Assembly (NCBI RefSeq): GCF_000565175.1
Contig: NZ_CP006681.1
Location: forward strand, 496,001 to 560,000
Length of the DNA: 64,000 nucleotides
Direction: 5' to 3'
Origin: Spiroplasma culicicola AES-1
GTDB taxonomy: Bacteria > Bacillota_I > Bacilli_A > Mycoplasmatales > Mycoplasmataceae
Positions 32,090-41,035 of the stretch are shown one piece after another. How positions within the stretch are numbered: position 1 is the stretch's first letter; the number at the start of each line of letters is the position of its first letter. The translations under genes were made by a program, and so were the position numbers. The notes beneath the pieces were generated by a model. The model ran no database searches and had not been told where the DNA came from. It saw nothing but the letters and a program-made list of their open reading frames with translations.

Positions 32090-33929
32090 TTAATCTTGAT
32101 CAATTAATCCTGCTTCATATAATTTTTTAAAATGACCAGGTGTATTTTTTAATTGACTAAATGTTCCTTGTTGAACAATACCTTTTCCATTTGCTCCTAA
32201 AACTAAGATTTCATCTGCATTTTTAATTGTTGAAAGTCTATGAGCAATAGAAACTGTTGTTCTACCTTTCATTAAAGAATCAAGTTTTGCTTGAATTTCT
32301 TTTTCAACAATGTTGTCTAATGCACTTGTTGCTTCATCAAGAATTAATATTTTTGGATTTTTTAAAAACATTCTTGCAATAACAAGTCTTTGTTTTTGTC
32401 CTCCAGATAACATGAATCCACGTTCTCCTAAAATTGTGTCATAACCTTCAGGCCAAGTCATCACCAAGTCGTGAAGTTCAGCTTTTTTACATGCTTCAAT
32501 TACTTCTTCATTACTTGTTTCAAATTTTCCATATCTAACGTTTTCATACACATCTCCAAATAAAATTTGGGGATCTTGTTCAACGTATCCAATATGTTTT
32601 AAATAACTTGCTAGATTTAAATCTTTTAAATCATGTTTTTGGTTAATAATAATTTGTCCAGCACTTGGATCATAAAATCTTAATAATAGTTTTGCAATTG
32701 TTGATTTTCCACTTCCAGTTTCACCAACAAAGGCATAACTTTTTCCTTGTTTAAATGTAAAATCAAATTTTGGTAAAACCATTTTTTCTGGTTTTTCTGG
32801 ATATCTAAATTCAACGTCTTTAAAGATAATATCTCCAGTAATTTGTTCAATTTGTTCACCATCAAAGTAATGAGGATTCATAATTGAAGGTGAATTGATA
32901 GTTTGATTTACTCTTGAAGCACTAACTGTTGCTTGTCCTAGACCAAATAATGCATTCATTATTTGGAATAATGGACTAATCATAATTCCTTGTGCTAAAG
33001 TAAATGCTGTAAAAGTTGTTTGGAAAAAATCTGCTGCTTTTGCTTGTTCATTTCCAAATATTAACATCGCCCCAATAATTGTTGAAAATTGTAATGCAAA
33101 GATTCCACCTCACATTGTTGTTAACATTAATGCTTGAATTTTACCAACTGTAATTGCTTTTTTATAATATTCTTTATGAACATTAATAAATCTTTCAGTT
33201 TCATAGTTTTCTGTTCCACTTGATTTAATTAATCTAACAGTGGCAACTCTATCTGTTACATTACCATTAATATCGGTAATTACTTCTCTTACTTTTATTG
33301 TTTTTCTTTTTGTAATAACAAAGAAGATACTCATAATACCAATAATAGTAAAGAATGCAGCAAGAGGTACAAATGCTAGATTTCAAGATAGAATAAACAT
33401 TATTGTTGTACTACCAATTATTTCAAAGAATGATATACCAAATTGTAGGGGAACTTGCACTGCTTGGTCTCCTACAATTTGTGTATCTGAAATAATTTTA
33501 GTTAGGATTTCTCCAATTTTTTTATCAGAATAGTAAGAAATATCTTGTCTTACCAATGTTTCTAAACAGCGGTTACGTAAACTTATTTCAATTTTTTTAC
33601 CCATTTTATATGCAAAGTAATCATATAAGAAAGATAAAACACAATAAGTTGCAATTATTGCTATTGCTATGTAAATCAATGTAGATCAATGAAGACCTCA
33701 ATACCCAAGAGTTGCAGGTGCTGAAGCTTCAGGATCAATTCCAGCTACTTCTTCCATAATTGAAAGTGTCATTTGTAATGTTAATAATGGTAACATTACA
33801 AATGACACTTTCAATAGTTATACATAAAACAAGCATTGTCAGTGACAATACTCATTCCTTAGCATAATAGTGAATAATTGTTGGCAATAATCCGCCTTTA
33901 AATTTAATTTTTTTGTCTTTTTTTGTCAT
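32090..33929 (-). pseudogene. ABC exporter (membrane + ATPase half-transporter), frameshifted near its N-terminus
   Basis: The main frame runs from about 33811 to TAA at 32090-32092, with membrane segments and then a full ATPase domain: Walker A GETGSGKST, Q-loop YVEQDPQ, signature LSGGQKQR, Walker B ILILDEATSALD and H-loop IAHRLST. The expected N-terminus (MTKKDKKIKFKGG, ATG at 33929 after AAAAGGAG) lies in another frame and leads into the first membrane helix up to residue 38. The frame changes inside a perfect 25-bp inverted repeat (33759-33815). All catalytic motifs are intact, so the break is recent, artefactual or bypassed. Restart at ATG 33796 is possible but lacks a good ribosome-binding site. 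Confidence 0.8.
33759..33815. repeat. Perfect 25-bp inverted repeat at the frameshift of the ABC exporter
   Basis: The arms 33759-33783 and 33791-33815 are exact reverse complements, separated by ATAATGG. The lower-coordinate arm encodes the plausible protein LTLQMTLSI in the main frame; the other arm reads as its inverted copy. It lies at the point where the reading frame breaks. Confidence 0.9.
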
Positions 33930-34232
33930 TCGAATCTTAACTCCTTTTAAATTGTAAATATAATTAGAAATTAAGGCCAGTTAATAAATTGGAATCAATA
34001 AAAAACATTTAAATTTATTTCTTAAACAACTTTAATAAATATTAAATAATTTTCATTAAAACCCCCTTTAATGAATTAATTCTAACATTTAAAAAAATTA
34101 AAGTCCAATAGTTTATTAATTTTGTCATTAATTTTGGTTTCAAGATAATGCTAAAAGAAAATTTAAGTGTTAAAATTGAAAATAAGGTAAATATTTTAAA
34201 ATATTTACATTTTTTAGAAGGGTAATATTAAT
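33930..34232. other. Divergent intergenic region
   Basis: This A/T-rich 303 bp lies between the ABC exporter (minus) and a membrane-protein gene (plus). The only clear structure is the 22-nt perfect palindrome at 34187-34208. No gene or coding remnant was found. Confidence 0.5.
34187..34214 (+). promoter_or_regulatory. 22-nt palindrome just before a membrane-protein gene
   Basis: GTAAATATTT TAAAATATTTAC is fully self-complementary and followed by ATTTTTT, 24 nt before the ATG. It could be an operator, or an attenuator-type terminator inside the leader. Confidence 0.4.
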
Positions 34233-34748
34233 ATGAATAGAGTTTCAAAAACATTAAGCCATATTGGATCATACTTTATGCTTGCTTCATTAGTACCAAT
34301 CATGATAATTGCAGTATTTATGATGAGTGTACATAAATTAGCTGTTACTGGATTTGCTGCCTTAAAAGATGTTGGAGAATGATTAAATTCTCTTTCTGGT
34401 GAGGCTCTAATGGCAATTGCTTCAATTGGAGTTAGTATTTTTATTTTTACATTAATCATTTTTGGAGTAATTACATTTTTCCTAATTTTTATAAATTCAC
34501 GTAAAGCTTATAAACAAAGAATTGGCTATTTTGTAGGAATATTTTTTGGAATAATTTTAGTAATAGCTACATTATTGCCATTAATTATTGTTTCTTCAAC
34601 AGTTAATGAAGGAGTATGAACATTAATGATGGGAATGTTATTTATTTTTGCAGGTTTAAGTGGTATAACAATTGCAACTGGTTCAATATTTGGGATCTTT
34701 GCAGCCAAAACTTTAAAAGAAGAAATTGAAATTAAAACTAAAAAATAA
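34233..34748 (+). CDS. Hypothetical four-helix membrane protein
   Basis: This encodes 171 residues with four membrane segments: YFMLASLVPIMIIAVFMM, ASIGVSIFIFTLIIFGVITF, VGIFFGIILVIATLLPLIIV and a last one within LMMGMLFIFAGLSGITIATG. Short loops carry few charges, and the tail ends in Lys. TGA at 34380 and 34617 are Trp. AGAAGGG is the ribosome-binding site. It is a single gene with a terminator, divergent from the ABC exporter. I do not recognise the family. Confidence 0.82.
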
Positions 34749-34790
34749 ATCATATACTTTTAATTATGTAAAAAAGTATATGATTTTTTT
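34747..34790 (+). terminator. Rho-independent terminator
   Basis: AAATCATATACTTTT pairs with AAAAGTATATGATTT and is followed by a T-run. Confidence 0.85.
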
Positions 34791-34885
34791 ATATGTATTT
34801 TAAAATTTTTTTCTCTTTTTAACTTCTTTCTTTATTTCTAATATGATAGTAAAGTATTTATGAAAGAGAGCACAAATAAATTATT

Positions 34886-35002
34886 ATGCCCTAAGGATTT
34901 TTAACTACATCAGGAGTTGCTGCAACTACAATTTGTGACGAGGGAATAAAAGAATTAAACAAACAAGATAGGTTAATAAAAATAAACGTAGTTGGAAGTT
35001 AA
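34886..35002 (+). pseudogene. Short remnant resembling a PTS IIB N-terminus
   Basis: ATG at 34886 is followed two codons later by TAA, after which the same frame is open to TAA at 35000-35002 and reads GFLTTSGVAATTICDEGIKE, then LNKQDRLIKINVVGS. The strand-loop-helix-strand pattern recalls galactitol/lactose-type PTS IIB domains (C-GSG-ATS), with the cysteine missing. The identification is weak; that it is decayed coding sequence is more likely. Confidence 0.3.
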
Positions 35003-35035
35003 TATATAGACTCTAATTATTTTTGAAAAATTTAT

Positions 35036-35066
35036 GGTTGGTAGGGAGGGTTTAAGAAAGAAAGGT
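35036..35066 (+). promoter_or_regulatory. G-rich leader element, copy 2
   Basis: GGTTGGTAGGGAGGGT is followed by TTAAGAAAGAAAGGT, nine bases before the ATG at 35076. It matches copies 1 and 3 over almost the full length, one base shorter, and has four G-tracts. Confidence 0.6.
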
Positions 35067-35075
35067 ATTTTATAG

Positions 35076-36167
35076 ATGTTTAAATTATTAACAATTTTGG
35101 GTAGTGTTGCGTTAGGTGCTCCAAGCATTATTAATGTGGCAGTAAACATTAATGAAGAAATTGATCAAAATAGAATTTCAAATACTCAAATAATTTCATC
35201 ACTTGATGAAAAAGGAAATTTATATTTTGAAAATATAAATGAAAATAGTAATGAACTAAATTCAATGTATAAAAGAAGTATTTTAACTAATTTATCTTGA
35301 AATTTCTATGACTTTGCATATAGTAATGAATTTATTTATGAATTTTATGAAGGTAAGGGTATAAATGTACTTAATTCTAAAATTAGAATATCAAATATTG
35401 ATGGTAAAGAAATTGATACTTTAAAAGTAACTTATAATAAGCCAACATTTATACAAAGTGTAGAAGTTATTGGAGAAATAATATATTTTGTTACATATTC
35501 TTTTAATGTTGAAGGAGCATCATGAAATTTATGATCAATTGAAGAAAATAAACTAAATGATTTAGGAGTTTTAGATTTTGGTAGAAATATATTGACTCAA
35601 AATTTAACGCTTTTAAATTATAATAATCAATTATTAATAAATACAATTGATGAATTGCCACAGACAGGTAATACATATCTATATCGATATACAAAAGAAA
35701 ATAACTTAGAGTTAATGTCTCAAATTTTAGATGCAGCAAGAAGAACAGATTGAAATCAAGAATATACAATATTTAATGGAAATTTATATATACAATTTTC
35801 TGATGGTTTATATAAATTTGAAGATAAAGGAAGTTACTTTGAATATCATAATTTTGAATTCAATTATCCAGAAAATTTAATTTCAACTGAAGAAAAAATA
35901 TATTTTACAATTGATAATATAACTGAAGAAGGCGAAATTATAGGTGAAATATTTATGTCATTTGATGGAACTATATTTAAAGAAGAATTTATAACAGAAC
36001 ATGATGATATCAATTCTTTAATTACATATGACAATGTTAATTTCTATATAACTTCTTATTTAAATAATGAAATTAATAAATATAATATTGATTCAAATCA
36101 GCTTGAATATGTTGCAAATTTAAAAGGTGATGAAATTGCAAAAGTAAAAAATGTTTTTATAAACTAA
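35076..36167 (+). CDS. Secreted beta-repeat protein (G-rich leader family)
   Basis: This encodes 363 residues. The signal peptide MFKLLTILGSVALGAPSII has no lipobox Cys and shares MFKLL with the protein encoded at 13320. The mature part consists of repeated units in which a strand of the type (N)LYF/IYFVTY/LYIQF/IYFTI is followed by a turn and an IN-DL or YKF strand; about six can be counted, like a degenerate beta-propeller. TGA codons at 35298, 35523, 35532 and 35751 are Trp. No enzyme motif is seen. I infer an extracellular binding or adhesion role only from location and fold. Confidence 0.8.
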
Positions 36168-36206
36168 AAATATTTAAGATAAATAAATTATTATAGACAA
36201 TATGAT

Positions 36207-36233
36207 AAAAACCCCTTAATTTAAGGGGTTTTT
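36207..36233 (+). terminator. Rho-independent terminator
   Basis: AAAAACCCCTTAA pairs with TTAAGGGGTTTTT over one base, a very tight hairpin. Confidence 0.75.
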
Positions 36234-36338
36234 AAAATTTGATTTGATTCATTACAACCCTTATGGTTGAGTAGTATTTTTAATAGATAAATGATATTAT
36301 AAAAAAAGAACTATTTTTTTATATGGGAGGTGTATATG

Positions 36339-38642
36339 ATGACTGGTGAAATCCAAACTTTTAATTATGTTGAATGTCGTGACGTTGAAATTTTAATTAA
36401 AGAAATGAAAAAATATATTAAAAATGAAAAATCAATTGAAGAAGTACGTCAAGCATATTATTTTGCCGAAGATAAACATAAGGAACAAAAGCGTAAAAAT
36501 GGAGATCCATTTATTATTCACCCACTATCTTCAGCTTATTATTTGGCTCAATGAAGAATGGGACCAAAAACAATTATTGCTGGTCTTTTACATGACGTAA
36601 TTGAAGATACACCTGTAACTTTTGATGAAATTGAAGAGTTATATGGAACTGATGTGGCTGATATTGTTGAAGCGGTTACAAAGGTGAGCTATTTTACAAA
36701 GGAAAATCGAGCACAAATGAAAGCTCAATACTTACGTAAATTATTCTTATCAATGATTCGCGATATTAGAGTTATTATTGTAAAAATTGCTGATAGAATG
36801 CATAACTTATTAACTTTAAAATACATGAAACCCGAAAAACAAAAGATAATTGCAAAAGAAACTTTAGAAATTTATTCAACAATTGCTCACAGAATTGGGA
36901 TGAAATCTGCTAAAAATATTTTAGAGGATTACAGTTTTGAATTTTTAGATCCAGAAGAATATCATAGAATTATTGCTTTACTTGAAGAAGATAAAGAAGC
37001 AAGATATCAAATTATTAATGATATTATTCAAGAAATTAATAGCAAAATTGAAACTGATGGTTCAGTTGGTTCTGCAAGTGTTTATGGGCGATCAAAAACA
37101 ATTTATTCAATTTATCGTAAAATGAATGTTTTTGGAAAATCATTTCAAGATATTAATGACATTTTAGCAATTCGTATAATTACTGGAACAATTGATGATT
37201 GTTATCGTATTTTAGGGTGAATTCACCAAATGTATACACCATTATCTGGAAGATTTAAAGACTATATTGCAACTCCAAAAAATAACTTGTATCAATCACT
37301 ACATACAACACTAGCAAATAAAGATGGAATTATTTTTGAAGTTCAAATTAGAACAAAAGATATGGATGATATTGCCGAACATGGTGCTGCTGCTCACTGA
37401 AAATATAAAGAAGGTGAAGGTTCAGTTGATATTGCAACAAAACAAAGAGAGATTGACAAAAAAGTTGATATGTTTACAAGATTGATGAATCTTGAAAAGT
37501 TAGCAGTTGATGGTGAACAAAGTGAATATGAAATGGATGTTGATTCATTAGAACAAGAAATTGAAGAAACAGTTAAATCAGATTATTTAACTGCTATGAT
37601 TTATATCTTAACACCTGATGGACAAGTTGTTACTTTACCATTTGGTTCTTCAGTTTTAGACTTTGCTTATAAAATTCACACAGATGTAGGACATCGCACA
37701 ATTGGGGCTAAAATTAATGGGGTATTTTCTCCATATAATACAACTTTGAACTCTGGAGAAATGGTTGAAATTCAAACTTCAAACGATACTGAGCCTCAAG
37801 ATAAGTGATTGCGATTTGTAAGAACTTCAACTGCAAGAAAAGCAATTGAAAACTTCTTAGCAATCAAGAAAAAAGAAGAAGACAAAAAAGAAGAAATTAC
37901 TAATCAAAAAATGATTAGAACTACTAAAAAAGAAATTGAACGCTATATTATAGCTCACAATTTAAAATGACAAGTTAACTCTTTTGAAGAAATGCAAAAG
38001 AAATTAAAAGTTTTAGATTATAAAAACATTGATGAATTCTTATTGTCGGTTGCAAAAGGTGACTTTACAATTCCTGAAGCAGTTGATGTTGTATATGTTT
38101 CAAAAGAAAACTTAACAGACATTGAAACAATTAATGATATGAAAACTCGTAAATACAAATCAAATTTAGGTAGAGATGATTTAAGAATTAATGGGATGGA
38201 AAAAGTTAGTTGTTCAATTGCACAATGTTGTTTTCCAATTCCAGTTGAAAATGTAACAAGTTTCTTATCAAAAACTAAGGGTATTCAAGTACATAGAAGT
38301 GAATGTGTCAATATTGTCAACATTCGTAAAGTTAGAAACTTATTACCAACTGAATGAATTGTTAAAAATACAAAAGATAAAAGATATAATACAAAAATTA
38401 GATTCTTAACATATGATCGTCCAGGAATTTTAATGGATGTTATTAATGTTTTTTCTTCAAAACGAATAAATATTGCTGAAGCCAAAATTATTACAAGTGA
38501 AGAAGACTTTATGGGTAAAGGAAGTATGATTATTGAAACTGAGGGAGTTGAACAACTAAACTCAACTTTAAAAACACTTTCTGAAGTTCCAGGAGTTGTA
38601 AAAGTTACAAGAGCTTTAACTTCAGGAGATAATTTTGAATAA
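36339..38642 (+). CDS. Bifunctional (p)ppGpp synthetase/hydrolase (RelA/SpoT homologue)
   Basis: This encodes 767 residues. The HD hydrolase domain has HDVIEDT and KIADRMHNL. In the synthetase domain [21 protein letters not shown] carries RFKD, the form found in bifunctional enzymes, and EVQIRT and EHGAAAHW follow. The TGS domain is at [22 protein letters not shown], the Cys region at [11 protein letters not shown], and the ACT domain at the C-terminus. Both activities should be intact, giving full stringent-response control by amino-acid starvation. ATG at 36339 is six bases after GGGAGGTG; ATG at 36336 is too near. TGA codons are Trp. Confidence 0.95.
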
Positions 38643-38671
38643 TAGAACCTTTTAAATGGTTCTATTTTTTT
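38643..38671 (+). terminator. Rho-independent terminator
   Basis: TAGAACC pairs with GGTTCTA and is followed by seven T residues. Confidence 0.85.
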
Positions 38672-38695
38672 ATCTTTTTTTGTTAAACTAAATTT

Positions 38696-39214
38696 ATGAA
38701 AACAAAAATCACAATTAAAGATATTACATTAACAGGATTGTTAACAGCATTAATGGTTAGTGTAGCTTTACCATCATACTTTTTAGCTGGAATTTTAAAT
38801 AAGTCAATATTTCAATTAAGTGACATTATTTTCTTTTGTTTATTATCAACAATTAGTTTAAAAATTTTGTCAGTTAGTTCATTAAGCGCCACAATTTTAA
38901 TTGATTTATTTTTTGGAGGATTAATTTATATACCATTTTCAATCATAATTAAAGTTTTAATTTTTTTAACTGTATATATATTTAAAAATTATTTAAAGTG
39001 AAAAATAGTTTTTATTATTCCAATTGCGTATTTACATGTTTTTTGATATGTATTAGTAGCCTATATTTTATTTGATTCTTCAGTTGTGATGGTTGAATTT
39101 ATTACAGATATTATTCAATATAGTGTAACTGTGTTTGGCGCTATTTTAATATGTTCATCAATTCAATTAAAAGCATACCTTAAAAATAAAAATGAAAATA
39201 TTGCTTCAAATTAA
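38696..39214 (+). CDS. ECF transporter S component (substrate-binding subunit)
   Basis: This encodes 172 residues with five or six membrane segments. LTGLLTALMVSVALPSYFL, then LSDIIFFCLLSTISLKILS, then LIDLFFGGLIYIPFSIIIKV follow the S-component layout (Ala-rich first helix, then a Gly-containing stretch and a Pro-Lys helix). It would bind a vitamin or related nutrient and join a shared EcfAAT module encoded elsewhere; the substrate is not evident. TGA at 38999 and 39044 are Trp. No ribosome-binding site precedes the ATG and the gap to the preceding terminator is short, so a leaderless mRNA is possible. Confidence 0.68.
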
Positions 39215-39241
39215 TAAAAAATTTTTGAAAATAATGGTATT

Positions 39242-39274
39242 ATAAGCAAGGAACTTGAGAATTGCTTATTTTTT
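39242..39274 (+). terminator. Rho-independent terminator
   Basis: ATAAGCAA pairs with TTGCTTAT and is followed by a T-run, just after the ECF S-component gene. Confidence 0.75.
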
Positions 39275-39571
39275 AAACAACTTCAGGTTCATTTAAATGG
39301 ATTTAGAGTGTTAATGTAAATATTTAAGTTAGTGGAAAATATTTAAATTGTGGGAAATTTGAATATTACTTTTATTTCAAAAAAATGCTATTGTTAAAGA
39401 AACTTGTTAAACATACTACATTTATACTCTAAATTGAGTTGTAAAAATAGAAACTTATTGTTTCTATTTTTATTTATTTGAAACTAAAAAACTCATCCCA
39501 TCAAAATTTTGAATAATTTCTTTTTTAGTTTAATGTTAAAATTATTATGAAAGTTTTACTTACTTTAATTA
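39275..39571. other. Intergenic region with an orphan terminator hairpin
   Basis: No open frame of note is present. A perfect 11-bp stem AAAATAGAAAC/GTTTCTATTTT followed by T residues (39444-39475) looks like a terminator although no gene lies between it and the previous terminator. A small RNA ending here is possible but no clear promoter was found. Confidence 0.4.
39444..39475 (+). terminator. Orphan terminator-like hairpin
   Basis: Arms 39444-39454 and 39460-39470 are perfectly complementary, with TATTTATTT after them. It does not belong to a recognised gene. Confidence 0.6.
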
Positions 39572-39603
39572 AGTTGGTAGGGTGGGTATGTTGAAAGAAA
39601 GGT
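39572..39603 (+). promoter_or_regulatory. G-rich leader element, copy 3
   Basis: AGTTGGTAGGGTGGGT, then ATGTTG, then AAAGAAAGGT: 28 of 32 positions match copy 1 at 13281. TTTAAT (39564-39569) just upstream may be the -10 box. Confidence 0.6.
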
Positions 39604-39606
39604 TAA

Positions 39607-40245
39607 ATGTATGAAAAAATGTTAAGTTTGTTAGCGGTGACTTCTTTAGTTATTTCTACTACATCACAGCTTGTTTTTAATAATATTGATGTATATTATT
39701 CTTTACCTCAACAAAAACTTGAAGATATTGAACGAGCAATTGAATCAAAAACTGTTGCAATAAATTATAAAGATAGTTTAGGTTTATGAGCTGATGCAGG
39801 AAAATCACCTTGGGTTTGAGTTGAAACTTATAAAACTATTTCACATAACAGTTTTTCAATAGATCTTTATGATTATATTTCACAAGAAGTAATATTAGAA
39901 AATACTTATTTGGAATTTGACATAAGTAGTACAGAAGTAAAAAGTAGTAATGCTCCTGCTTCTAGTTTTGCTGATGGAGATAAAATTTTAACAATAAAAT
40001 GACAAGACTTAAAAGAAAATCAAGATAATTATTTTTCTTCAGGTTGAACACAGGATTCTCGAAAACATGGAGATGGTATAAGAGGCAAAGCGGAATTCAA
40101 AATTATTAAAAGTGGAAGTAAAATATCATGAAATACTGAAATTACTAACTTTGCGTATAATACTGGAAATGGTAATATTAATACTGCAGGTAAAGGGTCA
40201 GTTTATTTTGGTCTTGATAATGTAAAAATAAATTATGTAGTATAG
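39607..40245 (+). CDS. Secreted protein (G-rich leader family) upstream of an ABC transporter
   Basis: This encodes 212 residues. The frame begins at ATG 39607 as MYEKMLSLLAVTSLVISTTS, a signal peptide without lipobox. The second ATG at 39611 has better spacing from AAAGAAAGGT but hits TAA after three residues; one extra A in its A6 run would give MKKMLSLLAVTS, a typical signal start. The mature part has Trp-rich (SPWVWVETY) and Gly-rich (GNGNINTAGKGSVYFGLD) stretches and looks beta-rich. I recognise no family. The next two genes encode an ABC ATPase and a large permease, an arrangement also seen in bacteriocin loci, but no bacteriocin motif is clear. Confidence 0.75.
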
Positions 40246-40255
40246 TAGTTAATTT

Positions 40256-40283
40256 AAAAACTAAACTATTTGTTTAGTTTTTA
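40256..40283 (+). terminator. Rho-independent terminator
   Basis: An 11-bp stem AAAAACTAAAC/GTTTAGTTTTT lies between the secreted-protein gene and the ABC ATPase. It could act as an attenuator, because only 20 nt separate it from the next start. Confidence 0.75.
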
Positions 40284-40304
40284 TTATAAAGGAGAACACT
40301 ATAA

Positions 40305-41033
40305 ATGATCTGTTTAAATGGGATAAATAAAAAGATTAAAAATAAGAATATATTAGAAGATGTTACATTTACAATTAAAGAAAATGAAATAACAGCTTTT
40401 GTTGGTGATAATGGAGCTGGAAAGACAACGACAATTAAAGCAATATTTGGTGAGGTTAAGATTGATAGCGGAACTATAATTTTTGAAGATATTGATAAGA
40501 ATAAAGATGTTGCATTTTTTCCTGATTCAAATAATTTATCGTTAAATATAACCTTATATGAATATTTATATTATTTATCAAAATTATACAAAATAGAATC
40601 TGAATTAATTTCTTCAAAAATTATAGAAATTTTAGAATTATTAGCTTTGAAAGAGTATTCTAAAAATATTATAAAAACTCTTTCAGCAGGACAAAAGAAA
40701 AGAATTATTTTAGCAGGAATAATTCTTCAAAAGCCTAAGGTAATTATTTTTGATGAGCCAACATCTAATCTTGATGTTCAAGGAAGAGTAGAATTGCTTA
40801 GTTTAATTAAAAAAATGAATGAAGAATTAAAAATAACAATTATGATTACATCTCATATTATAGATGAGTTAGATGAAATAGCACAAAACTTAATAATAAT
40901 AACCTCAGGAAAAATTGTATATGATTCAAAATTAAAAGAGAATGAGAAAATAATTGATATATACAGTAAATATGCAAATAAAAAAGTTATTGATAGTAAT
41001 GAATTAATTAAAAAAATGAAGGGTGATTATTAG
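40305..41033 (+). CDS. ABC transporter ATP-binding protein
   Basis: This encodes 242 residues. Walker A is FVGDNGAGKTTTIKA, the Q-loop region is shortened (VAFFPDSNNLS), the signature is TLSAGQKKRIILA, Walker B is VIIFDEPTSNLD, and the H-loop is MITSHIIDE. It resembles the ATPases of ABC-2-type exporters for drugs, lantibiotics or small peptides. AAAGGAG supplies the ribosome-binding site. The permease gene starts two bases after its stop codon, so the two form one transporter. Confidence 0.93.
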   Translation: MICLNGINKKIKNKNILEDVTFTIKENEITAFVGDNGAGKTTTIKAIFGEVKIDSGTIIFEDIDKNKDVAFFPDSNNLSLNITLYEYLYYLSKLYKIESELISSKIIEILELLALKEYSKNIIKTLSAGQKKRIILAGIILQKPKVIIFDEPTSNLDVQGRVELLSLIKKMNEELKITIMITSHIIDELDEIAQNLIIITSGKIVYDSKLKENEKIIDIYSKYANKKVIDSNELIKKMKGDY

Positions 41034-41035
41034 AT

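Noticed and set aside
33918-33936. tRNA T-loop-like TTCGAATC
   Set aside because: It lies at the start of the ABC exporter gene next to its ribosome-binding site, and no cloverleaf can be built around it.
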